Shown here: in pieces, positions 25,075 to 33,539 of the stretch
How positions within the stretch are numbered: position 1 is the stretch's first letter
How the letters are laid out: the number at the start of each line of letters is the position of its first letter
Origin: Chloroflexota bacterium
GTDB taxonomy: Bacteria > Chloroflexota > Anaerolineae > 4572-78 > J111
DNA length: 40,855 nt
Direction of reading: 5' to 3'
NCBI GenBank assembly: GCA_020049115.1
Contig: JAIFLK010000009.1
Coordinates: 1-40,855, forward strand
Notes under the pieces: generated by a model
Databases searched by the model: none
Told to the model about the DNA's origin: nothing
What the model saw: only the letters and a program-made list of their open reading frames with translations
Made by a program: the position numbers and the translations under genes

Positions 25075-25266
25075 CCCTCACCCCTGCCCTCTCCCACTGG
25101 GTACAGCTAGGCGTAAATAAGTGCGTAGTTTAGACCTACAAGGTCTTGAAGACCTTGCAGGTCGGTGTAACGTGAATTTCACCTGCAAGGTCTTCAAGAC
25201 CTTGTAGGTGTGGGTTTTGAACTGCTTAGTTATTTACCGCCCAAGTGTACTCGCCCTTTGGGAGAG
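25075..25266. repeat. Triple-nested repeat between two convergent genes, reaching into the dipeptidase gene
   Basis: The outer arms are family B (CCTCACCCCTGCCCTCTCCC at 25077 and GCCCTTTGGGAGAGGGC at about 25252). Inside is an inverted pair (AGGCGTAAATAAGTGCGTAG / CTTAGTTATTTACCGCCC). Inside that are two family-F hairpins (25132-25163, 25180-25209). The last codons of the dipeptidase gene lie in this nest. Confidence 0.7.
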
Positions 25267-26345
25267 GGCAATGTATGTCGTAATAAATTGAGCCAATTAT
25301 CGCCCATAATGGCCTCAATGTCATCATCACCATAGCCATAATCGGCCAGGGCCGCGCCAATTTTCACCAAATCAGCCACACTTTCCATGCCTTGCGGGGC
25401 CAGTTCTGCGCCAAAACCGCCATCAAAATCACTGCCAATACCGATGTGGGCGGTGTCGCCGATTAATTGGCAATAATAATCAATCTGAGACACCACCTGC
25501 GCGAGGGTAACAGGGCGGGCGGTATCTGTCCAGGTCACGGTGTCATCTAAAAAGGGATTTGCCAGCACCACGCCGATAACGCCTCCACGTTTTGTCAGCC
25601 GCAAAACGGTGGAGTCACTCAGATGGCGTTCAGGGGAGTTGCTCAAAGGTAACAAGGTGCGGGCATTGCTATGTGAGGCAATTATCGGGCCAGGGTAAAT
25701 TTCTAGCGCGGCAGTCACTCCTTCATCGGTCATGTGGCTTAAATCAAGCACCATGTTAAGGTCAGCCATGGCCTCTAACAGTTCATAACCCAATTGAGTT
25801 AAGGGGCCTGGCGCGCCCGTTCCGCCCGCATAACGGGTTTGACTCCACGCTGGCCCAATAATGCGGACACCCTGGTCATACCACCACTGTAATTCTTGGG
25901 GATGTTGGATGCCTTCAGCCCCTTCCATTAATATAACTAGCCCTACTTGCGGGCTATCCGTCTGCCAACCCCTTAAAACCGTCTGCCAACCCCTTAAAAC
26001 ATCAGCTAAATGAGTTTGGTTAGTAATCAGGCGAAATTTATCAGGGTGAGTGGCGACTAACCCATGATATGTTGACAATTGTTGCTTGTATAATTTATGG
26101 GCTTCGGCTATATCGCGATAGCCATACTTAGAACTGGACATGCCGCCTAGTTTACTCGCGTACAGGGTCGCAAAAACCACGCCTACGCGCCCCTGTAGCC
26201 AATCTGACCAGCCGAGCATAGCATGTCCCCCTCGGGTGGGGTTATTGGCCTCTCGTTGCCGTATCACTAAACTACTTTCTAGGTAATCACGACCAAAAGC
26301 CAGCATATTCCAAGCAATATCTTCATGGGCATCCACAATCAGCAT
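25230..26345 (-). CDS. Membrane dipeptidase (renal dipeptidase), peptidase family M19
   Basis: M19 enzymes are zinc dipeptidases that also act on some D-amino-acid dipeptides. The 371-residue protein shows HxD (His7, Asp9), Glu141 (LMEGAEG), His204 (DLSHM), His225 (IASHSN) and Asp306 (GSDFDGG), so the metal site is complete. There is no signal peptide. Two oddities are seen. VLRGWQT occurs twice in a row (116-122, 123-129) from a 21-bp duplication in a surface-like region. The last 14 residues (TLPSPKGRVHLGGK) are encoded by repeat DNA, replacing the original C-terminus. Confidence 0.92.
   Translation of the reverse strand: MLIVDAHEDIAWNMLAFGRDYLESSLVIRQREANNPTRGGHAMLGWSDWLQGRVGVVFATLYASKLGGMSSSKYGYRDIAEAHKLYKQQLSTYHGLVATHPDKFRLITNQTHLADVLRGWQTVLRGWQTDSPQVGLVILMEGAEGIQHPQELQWWYDQGVRIIGPAWSQTRYAGGTGAPGPLTQLGYELLEAMADLNMVLDLSHMTDEGVTAALEIYPGPIIASHSNARTLLPLSNSPERHLSDSTVLRLTKRGGVIGVVLANPFLDDTVTWTDTARPVTLAQVVSQIDYYCQLIGDTAHIGIGSDFDGGFGAELAPQGMESVADLVKIGAALADYGYGDDDIEAIMGDNWLNLLRHTLPSPKGRVHLGGK
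25959..26000 (-). repeat. 21-bp perfect tandem duplication inside the M19 gene
   Basis: CGTCTGCCAACCCCTTAAAA plus C is present at 25959-25979 and 25980-26000. It is in frame and adds seven residues. Confidence 0.96.
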
Positions 26346-26478
26346 ATTTCATTTCTCCATGGTGTGTAAGGATGAAAAATCACTCTAAGGTTTATTGTAA
26401 ACTGATTAAAGTTGATTTGCTAATTTAAATTCTTCCTTTTGTAAACTGTCCTAAAATGGTAAAATCAGGTATACTTAC

Positions 26479-26567
26479 ATTAGAGTTTATACCGATTAAA
26501 AAATTGTTGGCATTTTGTAGGGGCAATGCCTTGTGCTTGCCCCCATTGCGGGCAGGGACAAGCCCTG
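26479..26567. mobile_element. Truncated MITE-like element, family I
   Basis: Starting with ATTAGAGTTTATACCGATTA and running through GGGCAATGCCTTGTGCTTGC to GGGACAAGCCCTG, this matches the first 88 bases of the complete copy at 34050-34168, but its right inverted end is missing. Confidence 0.85.
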
Positions 26568-26621
26568 AATGTCTATTAGATAATTTACCATTGAATTGTC
26601 CCGTTAATTTTTACTATCCTC

Positions 26622-26695
26622 GGAGTCGCAACGCTTGCTTTGTCTATACACAGCAAACATTGCGACTTTGCAAAACCCACGACTCATTTGGGATA
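26622..26695. repeat. Double-hairpin repeat, family A, GCAA form
   Basis: The outer stem GGAGTCG/CGACT(C) encloses two small hairpins, GCAA-CGC-TTGC and GCAA-ACA-TTGC. Architecture matches 666, 27307, 32919 and 34182 although the sequence differs. The 372-base gap 26346-26717 holds this, the family I fragment and AT-rich DNA, and no gene. Confidence 0.6.
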
Positions 26696-26717
26696 ACTCT
26701 AGTGAGGCTAATCACCC

Positions 26718-27272
26718 ATGTTAAACAACAGTAAGCAAACGACGGTTTTATCTCAAGAAGCAACTTTACCCTTGCTCGTCTTTAAGGTCGGGGAACAGGC
26801 TTATGGAGTCTTTGTCAATCAAGTATTACGTATTATTGAAATGGTGACAATTACCCAAGTGAATCAAGTGGCCCAGTTCATTGCGGGCTTAATCAACTAT
26901 CAAGGCCAAGCGGTGCCATTGATAGATATGTCTTTACGCTTGGGATTCACGAAGAAACCTTACGGCCTGCATACGCCGATAATCTTAGTGAGTCTGGCTG
27001 ACTCGATGTCGGGGCAAGCGGTGGCTACTAAAATGTTAGGGTTGATTGTTGATGAGGTAGAACAAGTTATTTATATCTCTCCTGATAGTATTAAGCATGA
27101 TACCACCAAACTCTTAACCGAAATGCAATTACTTAAAAGTAAAAGCCAAACCGCGACCATTTATGGTATTGCCCATGTGGGTCATCGGATGGTGATTCTC
27201 TTAGACATTTCTACGTTGCTCCACCCTGATGAATACCACACTTTAGAGACGCTTGAGCTTAGTGCCGCGTAA
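26718..27272 (+). CDS. cheW: CheW-like chemotaxis adaptor
   Basis: CheW links receptors to the CheA kinase. The 184-residue protein has the double SH3-like CheW fold with LLVFKVGEQAYGVFVNQVLRIIEM, an FIAGLINYQGQAVPLIDMSLRLG core, GLIVDEVEQVI and VILLDISTLL. It is the first gene of the chemosensory operon (cheW, cheR, small membrane protein, cheA, cheB, RsbT-like, REC), all on the plus strand. A repeat of 56 bases lies between it and cheR. ATG 26718 is the start. Confidence 0.9.
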   Translation: MLNNSKQTTVLSQEATLPLLVFKVGEQAYGVFVNQVLRIIEMVTITQVNQVAQFIAGLINYQGQAVPLIDMSLRLGFTKKPYGLHTPIILVSLADSMSGQAVATKMLGLIVDEVEQVIYISPDSIKHDTTKLLTEMQLLKSKSQTATIYGIAHVGHRMVILLDISTLLHPDEYHTLETLELSAA

Positions 27273-27306
27273 ATTTTCCACCTGTAAATTTTCAGGTGAC
27301 GGTAAT

Positions 27307-27362
27307 GGAGTCCAAAGCCGTAGGCTTTGTCCCACTGCTCAAAGCCGTAGGCTTTGGACTCC
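27307..27362. repeat. Double-hairpin repeat, family A, AAAGCC form (intact)
   Basis: GGAGTCC and GGACTCC form an outer stem. Between them stand two copies of AAAGCC-GTA-GGCTTT separated by GTCCCACTGCTC. It is the unsplit version of the element at 666-841. Confidence 0.88.
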
Positions 27363-27395
27363 GTCCCCCCGAATTATTTACAGTGGTATCTTTTT

Positions 27396-28961
27396 ATGGC
27401 TAACATTCAAAACTTAACGCTTAATGATAGTGATTATATTCGTTTTCGGGAGTTGATTCTCGCGCGCAGTGGGTTGCATTTTCCTGAACATAAACGGGCT
27501 GATTTAGCGATTGGCCTCTCGAAAGCCTTAGTCGAGTCATCTTTGGTTTCATCTAAACCCAACTATGACCTCGGTCAATATTACAATTTAATTTCTGATA
27601 CCCTTAGTCCATTAGGCCAACATGAACTAGGGCGGTTGATTAACTTATTAACCATTGGCGAAACTTATTTTTTCCGTGATGAGGCGCAATTTGATGCCCT
27701 CTATACCCATATTTTGCCTAGCTTAATTGAGCGTAAGCGGGCAGAGGCAGCGGCCATTGGCTCTAATACGCCGCCGCAACTGCGGTTATGGAGTGCGGGT
27801 TGCGCGAGTGGGGAAGAGCCTTACTCTTTGGCAATTTTGTTAAAAGAGTTAATTCCTGACCTTGAACGTTGGCGGATTCTCATTTTGGGAACGGATATTA
27901 ACCATGACATTCTTAAGCGGGCGGCGGAGGCGCGTTATTCTGATTGGTCATTTCGGGAGAATCGGGCTAAATTATTCCGCGCCAAATATTTTACCACCGA
28001 AGCTAATGGTCGTTTTTATCAACTCAATGATGCCATTTGCCGCATGGTAACATTTAACTATTTGAATCTCACTGAGGCAACGTATCCCAATTATTACAAT
28101 AATACGGCCAATATGGATTTGATTGTCTGTCGTAATGTTACTATTTATTTTACCCAAGAAATCACCCAACAAATTATCCACCGTTTTTATGAAGCCCTCG
28201 CGCTCAATAATTGGCTCATGGTGGGACATGCCGAATCTTCGTTATCCACCTATCGCGCTTTTCAAGCCCGAAATTTTCCTAATACGGTGCTATATCAAAA
28301 GACGGGGCAACCCACTTTTTGGCCTGAAATTTGGCATGGTTCCGCCCCAACGAATAGTAAACCCGCCTACTTAACTACGCTTGAGCCAACTAAATTCACT
28401 TTTGAACCTGCCACTCAGTTTGCCTCTCCGCCGCCGTCACCTCCTAAACCTGTGTCGGTGCAAGTGGATACCTACGAACTGGCGCGCACCTTGATAGAGA
28501 CGGGGCAATCTGACCAGGCCGTGCAACAATTACAAATTAAGTTGGCGACTGAACCCAAATTTGCGCCCGCTTATGCCATGCTAGGGCGCGCTTATGCCGA
28601 TTTGGGGCGTTGGAAAGAGGCCAAGCAAGCCTGTGAGCAGGCCATTAGTTTGAATAAGTTATCCACTGAGGCTTATTTGATTTTGGCTCTCATTTATCAA
28701 AATGAAAATAAATTGGATTTAGCTATTACCAATCTAAAAACGGCCACTTATCTTGACCATAAAGCTCCGTTGCCTTTCTTTAATTTAGCGATGGTGTATC
28801 AAAAAAATGGGCAAATAGAGTTAGCCAAGCGTACCTTTGAAGTCACTATCCGTTTGTTAGAGAAATGGCCGACGGATAAGCCTGTGCCTGAAACGGGCGG
28901 CAAATCAGCCGTTTATTTGTTGCAGGTTAGTCGCCAAATTTTGAATGGCTTGAAGAAATAA
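27396..28961 (+). CDS. cheR: CheR methyltransferase with C-terminal TPR repeats
   Basis: CheR methylates glutamates of chemoreceptors with SAM. The 521-residue protein has the helical CheR N-domain (1-90, with NLLTIGETYFFRD), the SAM domain (about 90-290) with LWSAGCASGEEPYSLAILL, ILGTDINHDILKRA and DLIVCRNVTIYF, and a Pro-rich linker (about 340-365). Three or four TPR units follow (about 365-480). TPR-type CheR is common in chemosensory systems for type IV pili or other non-flagellar outputs. ATG 27396 is used because the earlier TTG at 27354 lies in the repeat. Confidence 0.93.
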   Translation: MANIQNLTLNDSDYIRFRELILARSGLHFPEHKRADLAIGLSKALVESSLVSSKPNYDLGQYYNLISDTLSPLGQHELGRLINLLTIGETYFFRDEAQFDALYTHILPSLIERKRAEAAAIGSNTPPQLRLWSAGCASGEEPYSLAILLKELIPDLERWRILILGTDINHDILKRAAEARYSDWSFRENRAKLFRAKYFTTEANGRFYQLNDAICRMVTFNYLNLTEATYPNYYNNTANMDLIVCRNVTIYFTQEITQQIIHRFYEALALNNWLMVGHAESSLSTYRAFQARNFPNTVLYQKTGQPTFWPEIWHGSAPTNSKPAYLTTLEPTKFTFEPATQFASPPPSPPKPVSVQVDTYELARTLIETGQSDQAVQQLQIKLATEPKFAPAYAMLGRAYADLGRWKEAKQACEQAISLNKLSTEAYLILALIYQNENKLDLAITNLKTATYLDHKAPLPFFNLAMVYQKNGQIELAKRTFEVTIRLLEKWPTDKPVPETGGKSAVYLLQVSRQILNGLKK

Positions 28962-28976
28962 AGGGTAAGGTTTTTT

Positions 28977-29396
28977 ATGTCAAAAGTAAAGCCATCTGAC
29001 TTAACGGTGGGGCAACAAGTGGCCTATAAACAGGGTCATAAAAGTTCTACGGTGACGGTCTTAGAGATAAAAAATCGAATTAAGGTTAATGACCAGGGGC
29101 AAGAGCGTTGGGTCACGGTGAGTAGTTTGCATGGGTTAGATGGGGCTAAGGCTGCGCCGCCGAAAGCGGTAGTTGAGGCAAAAGTTCCTCAGCCAAAACG
29201 GGCGCGCCCCGCCGCGACGGTGACGGTTAAAGCGGCTGAACCGATTTCTATGAGGTCATTTATGCAGGTATCACCTCGTTTGGCGGTGATGGTGGGGCTG
29301 ATTTTACTGATGTTTATGGTTGGCTGTTATCTTTATTTGAACCGCGCTCAGTTAGCAACCTTAACGATTACGCCAACGGTGATGCCTGTGCCGTAA
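28977..29396 (+). CDS. Small membrane protein of unknown function in the chemosensory operon
   Basis: I do not recognise this 139-residue protein. Residues 1-55 look like a small beta-rich, SH3/KOW-like fold (DLTVGQQVAYKQG...WVTVSSLHGL). Residues 60-90 are a Pro/Ala/Lys-rich linker. Residues about 103-122 (LAVMVGLILLMFMVGCYLYL) form one transmembrane helix close to the C-terminus, followed by a short Thr/Pro tail. It lies 15 bases after cheR with AAGG before ATG 28977, so it is co-transcribed. As no chemoreceptor gene is visible, it might anchor or sense for the array; this is conjecture. Confidence 0.75.
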   Translation: MSKVKPSDLTVGQQVAYKQGHKSSTVTVLEIKNRIKVNDQGQERWVTVSSLHGLDGAKAAPPKAVVEAKVPQPKRARPAATVTVKAAEPISMRSFMQVSPRLAVMVGLILLMFMVGCYLYLNRAQLATLTITPTVMPVP

Positions 29397-29463
29397 TGGG
29401 CAACCACAAAAGTCATTATAGCTAATTTTTATTTTATCAACCGAGTGACATGAGAGGTGATGT

Positions 29464-31749
29464 ATGGGTCTTAGTGCGGAAATCAGGCAACAACTTATCG
29501 CTAATTTTCAGATAGAACAGCGAGAACATATTCAAAAGATTAATCAAGGGTTATTGGCGTTAGAGAAAAACCCGTCGGAAGCCGAACAAAAAGAGTGGCT
29601 GAAGGAGATTTTTCGGGAAGCTCATAGTTTAAAGGGGGCGGCGCGCGCCGTTGGCATGACAACAGCGGAAAGTATTGGCCATGCCCTGGAAAGTATTTTG
29701 TTACAGGCTAGAGATGGGCAGCGAACACTCTCGCCCGAAATTTTTGATTTAATGTATCAGTCGTTGGATGCAGTGGAATTGGTTTTACAACAGGCGGAAA
29801 GCGGTAAAACGACACCGTCGGCGAAAGTGTTGATGGTTTTGGCCGCGCTGGAAGAAGCCACCGCGAAGGATGTCGCTGCTACGGCGACATTTGTCCCGCA
29901 AATCGCCCCGACTGAAATTCCTCCTGAACCACCCCCCCCCGCCCCGTCAATAATGGAGGAAAAGCCATTAGTGCAACCTATGACTAATCATGTGGTTGAT
30001 GAAACAATTCGGGTCTCGGTGAATAAAATGGATTTGCTCATGGCGGAGTTTAGCGAGTTGTTAGCCACTAAAATTCGGATTGAGCAGCGATTAACCGAGG
30101 TGCGTGATTTGCAAGGGGTGGCGACGCAGTGGCAAAAAAATTGGCATACTTTTCGTGGAGCTTACACGCACATTACGCGCCAAAATGATTTAGGTAAAGA
30201 CATGCTGGCGATGCTTAATTTTATGAATCAATCTCAAGAGCAGGTGCGTCAATTAAGTGGTCAAACAAATTTGTTATACCGTCAATTTTCCAATGATACC
30301 ATGCGGCTTTCCTTGGTGATTGAGGAATTACAAGAAAAAATTAAACAGATGCGGATGATGCCGTTGGCGACGATTACGACCACTTTTGAACGGATGGTGC
30401 GTGATTTGGCGCGGCAACATGGGAAGCTCATTCGCTTGACAATTGTAGGCGGGGAGACGGAACTTGATAAACGGGTGCTAGAGCAGATTAAAGACCCGAT
30501 TCTCCATTTATTACGTAATGCCGTTGACCATGGCTTAGAATCGCCGAAAGAACGGCAGCAATTCGGTAAGCCGATTGAAGGGGAAATTATTTTAGCGGCC
30601 AGCCAGCAGGGGCAAAATGTCGTTATTCAAGTGAAAGATAATGGGCGCGGGCTTGATTTGGCGGCTATTCGGGCTGCGGCCAGTCGCCAGGGTTTAATTA
30701 CCATGAGTGAGTCGGAGCGACTCACGCCGCATGAGACGGCCATGTTAATTTTTAATTCTGGTCTGACTACCAGCCCGATTATTACAGATATTTCAGGGCG
30801 GGGGGTGGGCATGGATGTGGTACGGCAGAATGTGGCCGAGCTACAAGGAACAATTAATGTAGATTTCATCCTTACCCAGGGGACAACCATTACGCTAACC
30901 TTACCCTTAACCTTAGCCAGTTCGCGCGGCTTGTTGGTGCAAGTGGCCGAGGAGATGTATGCTTTGCCCTTCACCAATGTGGAGCGCATGTTAGAGGTGA
31001 CGCGTGAAGAGATTGGGCAAGTGGAAGGGCAAGAGGTTATCACCTATCAAGGGCAAGCCGTGGCTTTAGTCTGGCTCGTTGATTTGTTGGAATTGCCAAC
31101 GATGGCGCATGCCCATGATAAGTTATTAGTTGTTATTGTGAATCTGGCAGAAAAACGGCTAGGGCTGGTGGTGGATAGTTTGATGGGTGAGCAAGAAATT
31201 GTCATGAAGAGCTTAGGCCGACAATTAACCAAAGTGAGTGGGATTGCTGGGGCGACGGTGTTGGGGTCAGGCAAAGTGGTGTTGGTGTTACATGCTGCCG
31301 ATTTGATTAAGTTGGCAACTCATGTCAAAATACGGGACCGATTGGCGGTTAATGCGGCCAGGTCAACACCTCAGGGTGTACAGAGTAAACTTATTTTGGT
31401 GGTTGATGATTCGATTACCACGCGCACCTTAGAGAAAAATATTCTCGAATCGGCGGGTTATCTGGTTAAATTAGCGACCAATGGCGAAGAGGCCATGTCG
31501 CGGTTATTGGCTGATAATTTGCCTCACTTAATCGTAACAGATGTTAATATGCCCCATTTAGATGGCTTTGAATTAACGCAACGGGTAAAACAAAACCCGC
31601 GTTATAACCATATTCCCATCATTTTAGTCACTTCGCTGGATTCGCCAGCGGATAAAGCGCGCGGGATTGAAGTGGGGGCGGATGCTTACATTGTGAAAAG
31701 TCATTTTGACCAAACAGGATTACTAGATACAATTCAACAGTTGATATAG
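29464..31749 (+). CDS. cheA: CheA-type histidine kinase with C-terminal receiver
   Basis: The 761-residue hybrid CheA has an Hpt domain with phospho-His54 (REAHSLKGAARAVG), and a Pro-rich linker in place of a clear P2 (about 130-165). Next come a dimerisation helix pair, the HATPase domain with HLLRNAVDHGLE, VKDNGRGLD and DISGRGVGMDVV, a CheW-like domain (about 475-615), and a REC domain (about 640-761) with Asp693 (TDVNMPHLDGF). All kinase motifs are complete. The fused receiver probably acts as a phosphate sink or second output. A GAGAGGTGAT sequence precedes ATG 29464. Its partners are cheW, cheB and the REC gene of this operon. Confidence 0.95.
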   Translation: MGLSAEIRQQLIANFQIEQREHIQKINQGLLALEKNPSEAEQKEWLKEIFREAHSLKGAARAVGMTTAESIGHALESILLQARDGQRTLSPEIFDLMYQSLDAVELVLQQAESGKTTPSAKVLMVLAALEEATAKDVAATATFVPQIAPTEIPPEPPPPAPSIMEEKPLVQPMTNHVVDETIRVSVNKMDLLMAEFSELLATKIRIEQRLTEVRDLQGVATQWQKNWHTFRGAYTHITRQNDLGKDMLAMLNFMNQSQEQVRQLSGQTNLLYRQFSNDTMRLSLVIEELQEKIKQMRMMPLATITTTFERMVRDLARQHGKLIRLTIVGGETELDKRVLEQIKDPILHLLRNAVDHGLESPKERQQFGKPIEGEIILAASQQGQNVVIQVKDNGRGLDLAAIRAAASRQGLITMSESERLTPHETAMLIFNSGLTTSPIITDISGRGVGMDVVRQNVAELQGTINVDFILTQGTTITLTLPLTLASSRGLLVQVAEEMYALPFTNVERMLEVTREEIGQVEGQEVITYQGQAVALVWLVDLLELPTMAHAHDKLLVVIVNLAEKRLGLVVDSLMGEQEIVMKSLGRQLTKVSGIAGATVLGSGKVVLVLHAADLIKLATHVKIRDRLAVNAARSTPQGVQSKLILVVDDSITTRTLEKNILESAGYLVKLATNGEEAMSRLLADNLPHLIVTDVNMPHLDGFELTQRVKQNPRYNHIPIILVTSLDSPADKARGIEVGADAYIVKSHFDQTGLLDTIQQLI

Positions 31750-31849
31750 AGCGTTCAGTCTGTCAGCTAGTCAGCAATCAGCGTTTAACTAGTAACATTC
31801 CGCTTTTAGCTGACAAGCTGAATGCTGACAGACTGACCAGCTGAACGCT
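31750..31849. repeat. GTCAGC-rich palindromic repeat between cheA and cheB
   Basis: AGCGTTCAG with CTGAACGCT at the ends, and TCAGTCTGTCAGC with GCTGACAGACTGA further in, form a long imperfect hairpin filling the gap. A partial relative lies at 9934. Confidence 0.85.
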
Positions 31850-31856
31850 AACAAAT

Positions 31857-32900
31857 ATGCAAAAAACTATCCGAGTTTTAATCGTTGATGATTCCCCCGC
31901 GTTTAGAGAATTATTGGCCTCAATTTTACAAAGTTCAGCTGACATGAGAGTGGTGGGCATGGCTAGAGATGGCCGAGAAGCCGTGGAAATGGCTGCTAGT
32001 TTGAAACCTGATGTTATTACAATGGACATCCACATGCCGCACATGGACGGTTTTGAAGCGACCCGCTTCATTATGAACCAAAATCCTTGCCCCATTGTGA
32101 TGATTAGTGCCAGTATTGATAAAAGCCAACGGGATTTAACCTTTGAAGCGTTACAAGTGGGAGCGTTATCTATCATTGATAAACCAACGCTTTTTGCTCC
32201 TGCCGATGTCTTAGATTGGGTCGTGTCACAAATACGGCTCATGGCGGAGGTGAAGGTGATACGGCGGTGGTCAACGGGAACACCAACTCTATCACCGCCT
32301 CAAGTTCCAACAGCCCGCCTTGCCCCATCACAAGTAAAATTACAGGTGGTGGCTATCGCCGCCTCAACGGGGGGGCCAGGGCTATTAGCTAAAATTCTCG
32401 CTGAATTGCCCGCTAATTTCCCTTTGCCTATTTTAATTGTGCAGCATATTACGCCTGGTTTTGGCCTGGGGTTGGCGGAATGGCTGAACCAAAAAACTGC
32501 TTTACAAGTCAAAATTGCTCAGGTTAATGATAGACCTACAATGGGCCAAGTTTTAATCGCGCCTGATGACCACCACATGACCATTACGCCGTTAGGTATG
32601 GTGGCTGTTAATCAAGAGCTACCGATGCATGGGGTACGTCCCGCAGCCGATTATCTGTTCAAATCGGTGGCGGAGGTGTATGGGCGTAAAGCCATTGGGG
32701 TCATCTTAACGGGCATGGGGCGTGATGGGGCGGACGGTTTATTAGCTATGCACCAAAGCGGGGCGAGAACCATTGCCCAAGACCAAGCCACAAGTGTTGT
32801 TTTTGGGATGCCTGCCGTAGCGATAGAGCTAGGCGCGGCGGAGCAAGTTTTGCCTGGTGATGCGGTGGCGCAGGCCATTAAGCAATTGTGTGGTGTATAA
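31857..32900 (+). CDS. cheB: CheB methylesterase/deamidase with receiver domain
   Basis: CheB removes methyl groups from chemoreceptors when phosphorylated by CheA. The 347-residue protein has REC with Asp57 (ITMDIHMPHMDGF) and a catalytic domain with Ser170 (AASTGGP), His197 (VQHITPGF) and Asp290 (TGMGRDGADG), the full triad. Both domains are of normal length. The presence of CheR and CheB means that methylated receptors exist, presumably elsewhere in the genome. Confidence 0.95.
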   Translation: MQKTIRVLIVDDSPAFRELLASILQSSADMRVVGMARDGREAVEMAASLKPDVITMDIHMPHMDGFEATRFIMNQNPCPIVMISASIDKSQRDLTFEALQVGALSIIDKPTLFAPADVLDWVVSQIRLMAEVKVIRRWSTGTPTLSPPQVPTARLAPSQVKLQVVAIAASTGGPGLLAKILAELPANFPLPILIVQHITPGFGLGLAEWLNQKTALQVKIAQVNDRPTMGQVLIAPDDHHMTITPLGMVAVNQELPMHGVRPAADYLFKSVAEVYGRKAIGVILTGMGRDGADGLLAMHQSGARTIAQDQATSVVFGMPAVAIELGAAEQVLPGDAVAQAIKQLCGV

Positions 32901-32918
32901 AGGACTCTCTTGCAAAAA

Positions 32919-32978
32919 GGAGTGCAAACCTTTAGGTTTGTTCGTCTGTGGTGTGGCAAACCTTTAGGTTTGCACTCC
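32919..32978. repeat. Double-hairpin repeat, family A, AAACCT form
   Basis: GGAGTG/CACTCC form an outer stem holding two copies of CAAACCT-TT-AGGTTTG separated by TTCGTCTGTGGTGTGG. Confidence 0.88.
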
Positions 32979-33016
32979 AAAACACCACTGTGCGCGTCTG
33001 GTTGGGTCATGATATT

Positions 33017-33424
33017 ATGAATAATTTAACAACAGTATTTATTGACAGTGAATCTGATGTCGTGATTGCTCGCATGGAAGCCCGTCAAGTGGCTAAAAAA
33101 ATGGGCTTTGGCACGGTAGACCAGGCCCGCATTTCTTTGGCGACCTCTGAATTATCTCGCTTAATTTATGAAACCCCTAGCCAAGTCGGTGAAATTGCTA
33201 TTTCTGATGTATCGCAAAGTAAGCCTTATGGCATCCAAGTGAGCTGTTGTATTGATGTCGTGGCGCACTTAGCCCCTGATGATCCTGAACGGCCTGGAGT
33301 CATGTTAAGTGAACAAATGAAGTTTCAGCGTACTTTAATGGGCATGGCGCGTTTAATGGATGAATGTTTGTTAGATGTTCATGAAAATGGAAAAACAGGT
33401 GTGACTTTGATTAAGTGGGTTTAA
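33017..33424 (+). CDS. RsbT-like protein lacking ATP-binding motifs (pseudokinase)
   Basis: The 135-residue protein follows the plan of RsbT, the serine kinase of stressosome and partner-switching systems. SDVVIARMEARQVAKKMGFGTVDQARISLATSEL matches the RsbT N-terminal half very closely (the GFGTVDQARI core is the same), and LMGMARLMDECLLDVHENGKTGVTLIKW matches its end. The ATP site is gone: the N-box Asn of SELARN is Leu here (SELSRLI), and the DxGxGI and GGLGxGL boxes have no counterparts (CIDVVAHLAPDD, MKFQRTLMG). It may bind partners without kinase activity. ATG 33017 is used; earlier in-frame starts lie in the repeat. It is 117 bases after cheB. Confidence 0.8.
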   Translation: MNNLTTVFIDSESDVVIARMEARQVAKKMGFGTVDQARISLATSELSRLIYETPSQVGEIAISDVSQSKPYGIQVSCCIDVVAHLAPDDPERPGVMLSEQMKFQRTLMGMARLMDECLLDVHENGKTGVTLIKWV

Positions 33425-33463
33425 TTATTGAATTATTACAATAGATAAAAATAATTTTTAGTC

Positions 33464-33498
33464 TAGTCATCAGATAATTATCAGTTATCTGATGACTA
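33464..33498. repeat. Palindrome, family E (TAGTCATCAGATAA form)
   Basis: TAGTCATCAGATAA pairs perfectly with TTATCTGATGACTA over a 7-base loop. It lies just upstream of the REC gene start and after the RsbT-like gene. Confidence 0.88.
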
Positions 33499-33539
33499 AA
33501 TTAAAATTAATTGCTACCACTCAGAAAGAGGTAAATCGT

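Noticed and set aside
26456-26734. Open frame of 92 codons before cheW
   Set aside because: It runs through the MITE fragment and the double-hairpin repeat, shows no protein family features, and overlaps cheW.
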